Position numbers and translations under genes: made by a program. From NCBI RefSeq assembly GCF_014205055.1, contig NZ_JACHMS010000001.1:1302001-1366000 (forward strand): a DNA stretch of 64,000 nt, read 5' to 3'. Below are positions 59,258 through 64,000 of this stretch, in pieces. The notes beneath the pieces are model-generated. The model was not told the DNA's origin. It made no database searches and saw only the letters and a list, made by a program, of their open reading frames with translations. Positions within the stretch are counted from its first letter, which is position 1. Each line of letters starts with the position of its first letter. Source of the stretch: Streptomyces luteogriseus. Lineage in GTDB: Bacteria; Actinomycetota; Actinomycetes; Streptomycetales; Streptomycetaceae.

Positions 59258-59818
59258 TCAGTCCCGGCCCGGCGGAGTGATCATCTCGGTGGTGATCGCC
59301 CAGCGTTCGTGGTCACGCCAGGCCCCGTCGACGAAGAGCATCTTCTGCGAGAAGCCCTCCAGGCGGAAGCCGCAGCCGCGGGCCAGGGCGATCGACGCTG
59401 CGTTGCCCGGCTGGACGTTGATCTCCAGCCGGTGCAGCCGCATCGGGCCGAACGCGTACCGCACGACGAGGTCCAGCCCTTCGCGCATCAGCCCCCGCCC
59501 GGCGGCGTGCGCGAAGGCCCCGTAGCCCAGGGCGCCGGACTGGAAGCCGCCCTCGACGATGTTGTTGATGTTGATGAACCCGCCGATGGCCCCGTCGCTC
59601 TTGTCGCAGACCAGGAATCCGGTTTTGGACGGGTCCTCGATCAGCCGGCCCGCGTAGGCGGTGTAGGCCTGCGTCGTGGTGGGCGGGAAGAGCCACGGCT
59701 GGTGCAGGTCCTTGCTCTCCCGGGCGCGGGCGGTGAACTCGGCACCGTCCTCGTAGGTGAAGTGGCGAATCCCCACCCGGGGGCCTTCGGCGAGGTGGCG
59801 GGATGCGTGGTGCGGCAC
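59258..59818 (-). CDS. GNAT N-acetyltransferase (RimJ/RimL-like)
   Basis: The 186-residue protein is of the acetyl-CoA-binding GNAT fold: GALGYGAFAHAAGRGLMREG (pyrophosphate loop region), HRLEINVQPGNAASIALARG and CGFRLEGFSQKMLFVDGAWR. This is the RimJ/RimL-type ribosomal-protein or small-molecule acetylase group. The target is unknown. GTG start at 59816. It converges on the VOC gene with 16 bases between stops. Confidence 0.88.
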   Translation of the reverse strand: MPHHASRHLAEGPRVGIRHFTYEDGAEFTARARESKDLHQPWLFPPTTTQAYTAYAGRLIEDPSKTGFLVCDKSDGAIGGFININNIVEGGFQSGALGYGAFAHAAGRGLMREGLDLVVRYAFGPMRLHRLEINVQPGNAASIALARGCGFRLEGFSQKMLFVDGAWRDHERWAITTEMITPPGRD

Positions 59819-59861
59819 CCCGTCACAGTAACCGCGCCACCTGTGTCTCCCCAGTCGGGGG

Positions 59862-61637
59862 TCAGGGGCCGGCGACCGGCAGCCGCAGTGCCTCGGTGTC
59901 GCCCGGCCCGCTGACCACGGTCACCGGCTTGATCCCCCGGTTGCCGAAGTACGCGTCGTCGCTCGCGGCGATCACGAACCGCAGCCGGTGCCCGGTCTCG
60001 TAGCGGTGCACGATGCCGGGCAGGGTGACGGTGAAGCGCTTGGTGACGTCCGGGACCCGCACCGGCGCGACCAGGCGGCGCACCAGGGTGCGGGTGCCGT
60101 CGGGGGCGACGTCGTAGAGCTTGGCGAACAGGACGAGCTTGTCGGCCGCGTCGGCGGAGTTCTGCTCGCGTTCGGCCTTCGGGGAGACGACCTTGAGCGT
60201 GGCCCGGGGTGCGCCGACGACGTCGAGGGGGCGCTCGAGCGGCGCGCTCGTCCAGTCGAGGTACGTGCCCTTGGTGTCGCGCGGCGGCGTGTCCGGCAGG
60301 CCGATGAGTCCGGCCAGCGAGCTCTCCGAATGGCTCGTGGGGGTCAGCCAGTTGGTGTAGCCGCGGCTGCCTCGGGCCACCTCGCTCCGGTGCTCTACGA
60401 GTTTCCCGTCGCCGGAGAGGTACAGGGTGTGGCCGAGGGTGGGGAGGCGGTTCGCGGTGGCGTAGGTGCGGTCGGGGTCGGTGATCCAGTCACGGTGGTA
60501 GGCGAAGGCCGGGCCGGTGTCGACGTGGGTCTGCTTGCGCAGATGGCGGTCGAACCAGGCGAGGACCCGCCGACCGACGTAACTGGTCTCCAGGTTGCCC
60601 TGGGACAGGTCCAGTTCGCCGGTGGCCGGTCCGGTGAGGCCTCCGCTGTGGCCCCAGGACTGCCAGATCATCTTGACGGGCGTGCCCTGGGCCTTGAGCG
60701 TCCGGTACGTCGCCGTGGCCTCGTTTAGGTTGAACAGGGTGTCGGCCTGTCCTTGGACCAGCAGGGTGGGCGTGTCCACGCGGTGGAGGTACGACACCGG
60801 GGAGACACGGCGCGCGTAGGCCAGCAGCTCGGCGGTCCGGTCGGCGGGGTAGCTGCCGGAGTTGAGGGTGTGGACCGTGCGGCAGGCCTCGGTGACGAAG
60901 TGCAGACAGGCCAGGGAGTTGATGCGGGACGGGTCGAGGCTCGGCTCCAGCAGCGGCTGGCCCTCGCCGATGAAGTAGAAGCCGTTCGTCCACTGCCATT
61001 TGAAGACGCCCGGGACGCTGCCGCTGCCGACGGCGTTGTCGGGGGCGAGCGAATACGCCAGGTCGTTCCAGGTGATCATCGGGACGAGCGCGTCCAGGCG
61101 GTGGTCGACGGAGGCCGTGGCGAGCTGGACTGCGCCGCCGTAGGAGCCGCCGATCATGCCGACGCGCGGGTCGCCGGGGGCGTCACGGGTGACGAAGTCG
61201 GCGGTGGTGCCGTCGTCGGCGGCGCGGGTGCCGCCCAGGAAGTCGACCAGCCGGGAGGCGGCGGCACCGTCGATGTCCGGGTCGTCGAGGGAGACGAGGC
61301 AGCCGCTGCGGCCGAAGCCGAGCCCGGAGTAGACGAGCGAGACGTAGCCGCGCTGGGCGAAGGCCTTGCCGATGGTGTCCGTCGAGCCGTCCGCCTTGCT
61401 GCCGCCGAAGCCGTTCGTGCCGAGCACGGCGGGCGCCGGGTGGTCGCTGTCCGCGCCGGCGGGACGGTACAGGTCGGCGTCGACCGTGCAGGTGCGGCCG
61501 CCCGCCCGCACGGTGAACTTCAGCGGCGTGACGGTGTAGGCGTCGGCGGCGGTGGCGGGTGGGGTGAGGGGCACGGCCAGGGCGGCACCCAGAGCGAGAG
61601 CGAGGAGTGCGCGGGTTCTGGGCACGCGTCGGGACAC
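59862..61637 (-). CDS. Secreted CocE/NonD-family (X-Pro dipeptidyl-peptidase-like) hydrolase
   Basis: This 591-residue protein has a signal peptide at ~1-32 (RALLALALGAALAVPLTPPA). The alpha/beta hydrolase core holds GGSYGGAVQLA with the nucleophile serine, VQGQADTLFNL with the acid and SWGHSGG with the histidine. A C-terminal jelly-roll (X-Pro dipeptidyl-peptidase C-terminal domain) follows, with VTLPGIVHRYETGHRLRFVI. CocE-type enzymes cleave esters or peptides outside the cell. The start is the GTG at 61635-61637 with GGAGG five bases upstream. A palindrome in its promoter spacer suggests tight repression. Confidence 0.87.
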   Translation of the reverse strand: MSRRVPRTRALLALALGAALAVPLTPPATAADAYTVTPLKFTVRAGGRTCTVDADLYRPAGADSDHPAPAVLGTNGFGGSKADGSTDTIGKAFAQRGYVSLVYSGLGFGRSGCLVSLDDPDIDGAAASRLVDFLGGTRAADDGTTADFVTRDAPGDPRVGMIGGSYGGAVQLATASVDHRLDALVPMITWNDLAYSLAPDNAVGSGSVPGVFKWQWTNGFYFIGEGQPLLEPSLDPSRINSLACLHFVTEACRTVHTLNSGSYPADRTAELLAYARRVSPVSYLHRVDTPTLLVQGQADTLFNLNEATATYRTLKAQGTPVKMIWQSWGHSGGLTGPATGELDLSQGNLETSYVGRRVLAWFDRHLRKQTHVDTGPAFAYHRDWITDPDRTYATANRLPTLGHTLYLSGDGKLVEHRSEVARGSRGYTNWLTPTSHSESSLAGLIGLPDTPPRDTKGTYLDWTSAPLERPLDVVGAPRATLKVVSPKAEREQNSADAADKLVLFAKLYDVAPDGTRTLVRRLVAPVRVPDVTKRFTVTLPGIVHRYETGHRLRFVIAASDDAYFGNRGIKPVTVVSGPGDTEALRLPVAGP

Positions 61638-61695
61638 ACGGACCTCCACGGTGAGGGCAACCCGGATACCGACCAGTAGGTACCGGCCGGTTGTC

Positions 61696-61724
61696 ATCGT
61701 GTGACACGTGTCAGGAGCCGTCAA
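61696..61724 (-). promoter_or_regulatory. Promoter with palindromic operator for the CocE-like gene
   Basis: On the minus strand TTGACG (complement of 61719-61724), 17 bases, CACGAT (complement of 61696-61701) make a fair -35/-10 pair. The spacer is mostly the perfect palindrome TGACACGTGTCA (61702-61713), well placed for a repressor. The regulator is unknown. Confidence 0.6.
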
Positions 61725-61769
61725 TCACCGAAACGAGGGTTTCTTGACAGGATTTCAGTAGCGGGCCGC

Positions 61770-62699
61770 TCAGCTCAGGGCCGGTTCGTCCAGCGTCAAC
61801 GTGCCCGCCTCGGCGTTCAGTTCGGCCCCGACCCCGAGGGGCATGGTCAGCGCACCCTCACCGTGCCCGAACCCGAACTCCTCCACGACCGGGACACCAA
61901 GGCCGCCGAGCCGGTCGGCGAGGACCACGCGCAGCTCCCCGTACGGGCCGCACCCCGCCCAGGATCCGAGGACGATCCCGGCGACCCCGTCGAGCCAGCC
62001 GGTGCGCAGGAGTTGGGTGAGGTATCGGTCCACGCGGTACGGGCTTTCCCCGATGTCCTCCACCAGCAACAGCCCGCCCCGCGCCCCGGGGTGGGCGTGC
62101 GGGGTGCCAAGGTCGCTCGCGAGCAGACTCAGGCAACCGCCCAGGGTGACCCCCCGGGCTCGGCCCGGGACCAGTGCCGCACCCGGGGGCGCGGCCGTGA
62201 CGGTCCGCACGGACTCCGGCTCGAAGAGGGTGGCCCGCAGGTGCTCCTGGGCCCGGGCGTTCTTGAGGAAGTCGACGCCGGCGGCCGCGGGTCCGTACAG
62301 CGTGACCAGGCCCAGGCGGGTGGCGAAGGCCTGGTGCAGGACGGTGACGTCGCTGAACCCGGCGAACACCTTGGGGCCCGCCGTCCGCATCGCCTCCCAG
62401 TCGAGCAGATCGACCATGCGCTGCGCCCCGTACCCGCCCCGGGCGCACAGCACGGCCGCGACGGACGGATCGCACCAGGCGGCCCGGAGGTCGGCGGCGC
62501 GCTGCTCGTCCGTGCCGGCCAGGTAGTCCAACTCCCGGTGTCTGCCCAGCACATGGGGCATCACCACGGGGTCGAGGTCCCAGCCGCGCAGAATGTCCAG
62601 CCCCGCCTGGAGGCGCTCCTCGGGCACGGGGCCACTGGGCGCGACGACGGCGACACGGGCGCCGGGGGCGAGCCGGGGAGGTCGTACCAACGGGTTCAC
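61770..62699 (-). CDS. LD-carboxypeptidase (peptidase family S66)
   Basis: In this 309-residue protein Ser116 in VFAGFSDVTVL is the nucleophile; GLLLVEDIGESPYRVDR supplies the glutamate and EEFGFGHGEGALTMPLGV the histidine of the Ser-Glu-His triad. S66 enzymes remove the last D-alanine from tetrapeptide stems in peptidoglycan recycling, or cleave microcin C7-like peptide-nucleotides (MccF type). GTG start overlaps the upstream peptidase stop (GTGA at 62696-62699), so the two peptidases are cotranslated. Confidence 0.9.
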   Translation of the reverse strand: MNPLVRPPRLAPGARVAVVAPSGPVPEERLQAGLDILRGWDLDPVVMPHVLGRHRELDYLAGTDEQRAADLRAAWCDPSVAAVLCARGGYGAQRMVDLLDWEAMRTAGPKVFAGFSDVTVLHQAFATRLGLVTLYGPAAAGVDFLKNARAQEHLRATLFEPESVRTVTAAPPGAALVPGRARGVTLGGCLSLLASDLGTPHAHPGARGGLLLVEDIGESPYRVDRYLTQLLRTGWLDGVAGIVLGSWAGCGPYGELRVVLADRLGGLGVPVVEEFGFGHGEGALTMPLGVGAELNAEAGTLTLDEPALS

Positions 62700-64000
62700 T
62701 TGCTGAGCTCCAGGGTGGGGATGCCGGGCGGGTCCAGGCGGAACACCTGGGCGTAGAGGGAGAGTTCGGCCTCCAGGGCGCGCACCATGGTCTCCGCCCT
62801 GCGGAACCCGTGCCCCTCCCCCTCGAAGGCGAGATACGCGTGCGGCACCTTCCGGCCCTCCAGCCGGGCCAGGAACCGCTCGCACTGGACGGGCGGGCAG
62901 ATCACGTCTTCCAGGCCCTGGAGCAGCAGGAACGGCACGGTGAGGCGGTCGGCGTGGGCGGCGGGCGAGCGCTCCGCGTACCGGGCGGGCACCTCGGCGA
63001 GCGGCCCGATGAGGCCCTCCAGGTACCGCGACTCGAAGTCATGGGTCTCCCCCGTGCCCCAGCCGGCCAGGTCCAGGATCGGGTACTTGACGGTGCCGCA
63101 GGCGTAGACGTCGGTGGTGGTGAGCGAGGCGGCGGCGGTCCAGCCGCCCGCGCTGCCGCCCCTGACGGCGAGCCGGCCGCGGTCGGCGGTGCCCTCGTCG
63201 GCGAGGGCCAGGGCGACGGCGGCGCAGTCCTCGACGTCCACCACGCCCCACTGCTCGCGCAGCCGCTCCCGGTAGGGGCGGCCGTACCCCGTGGAGCCGC
63301 CGTAGTTGACCTCGGCGACGCCGATGCCGCGCGAGGTGAAGTAGGCGATCTCAAGGTCGAGCACCAGCGGTGCGCGGCCGGTGGGCCCGCCGTGCGCCCA
63401 GACGACGTAGGGCGGCAGCTCGTCGCCGGGCGCGACGCAGCCGGGGTGGTGCGGCGGGTAGATGTGGGCGTGGATGTCGCGCCCGTCGGGGCCGGTGAAG
63501 GTGCGGATCTGCGGCTCGGGGTAGTAGGCGGGATCGACGGCGTCGTCGTGCTCGGCGCCGACGACCCGGGCCCGGCCGGTGCGGGCGTCCAGTTCGACGA
63601 CCTCGTAGGCGCTGCGCGGGCTGGCCCCGACGGCGACGACCCGTTCGCCGTGGGCGGCGAGGGTGGGGGCGAACTCGGTCCAGGGTCCGGCCGCGTCGAC
63701 GACCTCGCCGGTCTCGGGGTCCAGGATGCCGAGTGCGGTGGCGCCCCGGCCGTGCACGACGGCGACCAGACCGCTCTCCAGCGGGGTGAACCATCGCGAA
63801 CCCAGCTTCCACAGGGCCCCGCCGAACTCCTCCTCGCGCGGGCACACCCGCTCCCCGTCCAGGTAGAGGTTCCACCAGCCGGAACGGTCGCTCGCGTAGA
63901 GCAGACGGCCGTCGTGGGTCCAGTCGACCTGGGCGATGGCCTCGCCGGGCCCTCCGGCCACGGTCCGGGCGTCGCGCAGGGCGCCGTCGGTGGTGACGTC
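62696..64000 (-). CDS. S9 family peptidase (prolyl oligopeptidase type), N-terminus outside window
   Basis: About 434 codons are visible; the gene continues beyond the right edge. The first part is beta-propeller (LLYASDRSGWWNLYLDGERV, GATALGILDPETGEVVD). The catalytic alpha/beta hydrolase follows, with VVWAHGGPTGRAP, the nucleophile in RGGSAGGWTAA, Asp in GLEDVICPP and His in GEGHGFRR. It is typical of dipeptidyl/oligopeptidyl peptidases such as the DPP/acylaminoacyl group. No internal start needs choosing; the frame is open to the window edge. It is coupled to the LD-carboxypeptidase gene. Confidence 0.9.
   Translation of the reverse strand, partial: DVTTDGALRDARTVAGGPGEAIAQVDWTHDGRLLYASDRSGWWNLYLDGERVCPREEEFGGALWKLGSRWFTPLESGLVAVVHGRGATALGILDPETGEVVDAAGPWTEFAPTLAAHGERVVAVGASPRSAYEVVELDARTGRARVVGAEHDDAVDPAYYPEPQIRTFTGPDGRDIHAHIYPPHHPGCVAPGDELPPYVVWAHGGPTGRAPLVLDLEIAYFTSRGIGVAEVNYGGSTGYGRPYRERLREQWGVVDVEDCAAVALALADEGTADRGRLAVRGGSAGGWTAAASLTTTDVYACGTVKYPILDLAGWGTGETHDFESRYLEGLIGPLAEVPARYAERSPAAHADRLTVPFLLLQGLEDVICPPVQCERFLARLEGRKVPHAYLAFEGEGHGFRRAETMVRALEAELSLYAQVFRLDPPGIPTLELSK

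Noticed and set aside
1..64000. rRNA, tRNA or secondary-metabolite core genes
   Set aside because: No tRNA-like cloverleaf, rRNA or PKS/NRPS/terpene synthase motif was recognised while reading both strands by eye.

Overview
The window is high-GC actinomycete DNA, almost certainly a Streptomyces chromosome. Evidence: near-total G/C at third codon positions, many GTG and some TTG starts, ATGA/GTGA stop-start overlaps, rare TTA codons, a textbook CebR operator (TGGGAGCGCTCCCA), a Streptomyces-type ten-gene gas vesicle operon, and short palindromic repeats of a kind I remember from other Streptomyces genomes. From memory, the order cellulases, acyl-CoA ligase, NarJ and gas vesicle operon resembles the SCO65xx region of S. 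coelicolor; that synteny was not checked.

Layout. 1-9.1 kb: end of a quinone oxidoreductase, a secreted sialidase with a coupled DUF4185-like membrane-anchored protein, a LysR/bile-acid-type symporter divergon, a FadD-type acyl-CoA synthetase, an aldo/keto reductase and an SDR pseudogene split by a palindromic repeat. 9.2-18.3 kb: a His-rich methyltransferase, then a cellulose-degrading block: GH6 and GH48 cellulases divergently transcribed around two CebR boxes, followed by a GH74 xyloglucanase. All three carry CBM2. 18.3-24.6 kb: methyltransferase plus pterin dehydratase, two XRE regulators, an orphan NarJ-like chaperone and a secreted double-LamG protein. 24.7-36.8 kb: a solitary DnaK with a HAIR-like operator, GDPD and CorA-like genes, OsmC, a membrane phosphodiesterase, two metallo-beta-lactamase-fold enzymes with a DedA protein, an aminotransferase-fold protein without its catalytic lysine, and a surface protein.

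36.9-45.6 kb looks like a stress module: a SigB/SigF-type sigma factor, DUF2795, CBS, a His-motif membrane protein, a DJ-1/PfpI protein, a DUF6158-like small protein and a Vms1/Rv2629-type (baeRF) protein. Several of these lie behind GNNT-N14/15-GGGTAC sequences, the sigma-B promoter form. ABC-F, MOSC and methyltransferase genes and a small membrane protein follow.

45.7-51.0 kb is the gas vesicle operon, read leftwards in the order O-A-F-G-Y-Z-J-L-S-K with nearly every junction overlapping. 51.1-55.8 kb is a coupled operon of NDH-2-type oxidoreductase, transketolase and a stand-alone LigD polymerase domain; the oxidoreductase ends in an eleven-unit 27-bp minisatellite. 56-64 kb: an F420-type LLM oxidoreductase followed in the same frame, after its TGA, by a coiled-coil frame with no start codon; then SDR, holin-X-like, VOC, GNAT, secreted CocE/NonD hydrolase, LD-carboxypeptidase and a truncated S9 peptidase. 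No rRNA, tRNA, CRISPR array, prophage or complete insertion sequence was recognised.
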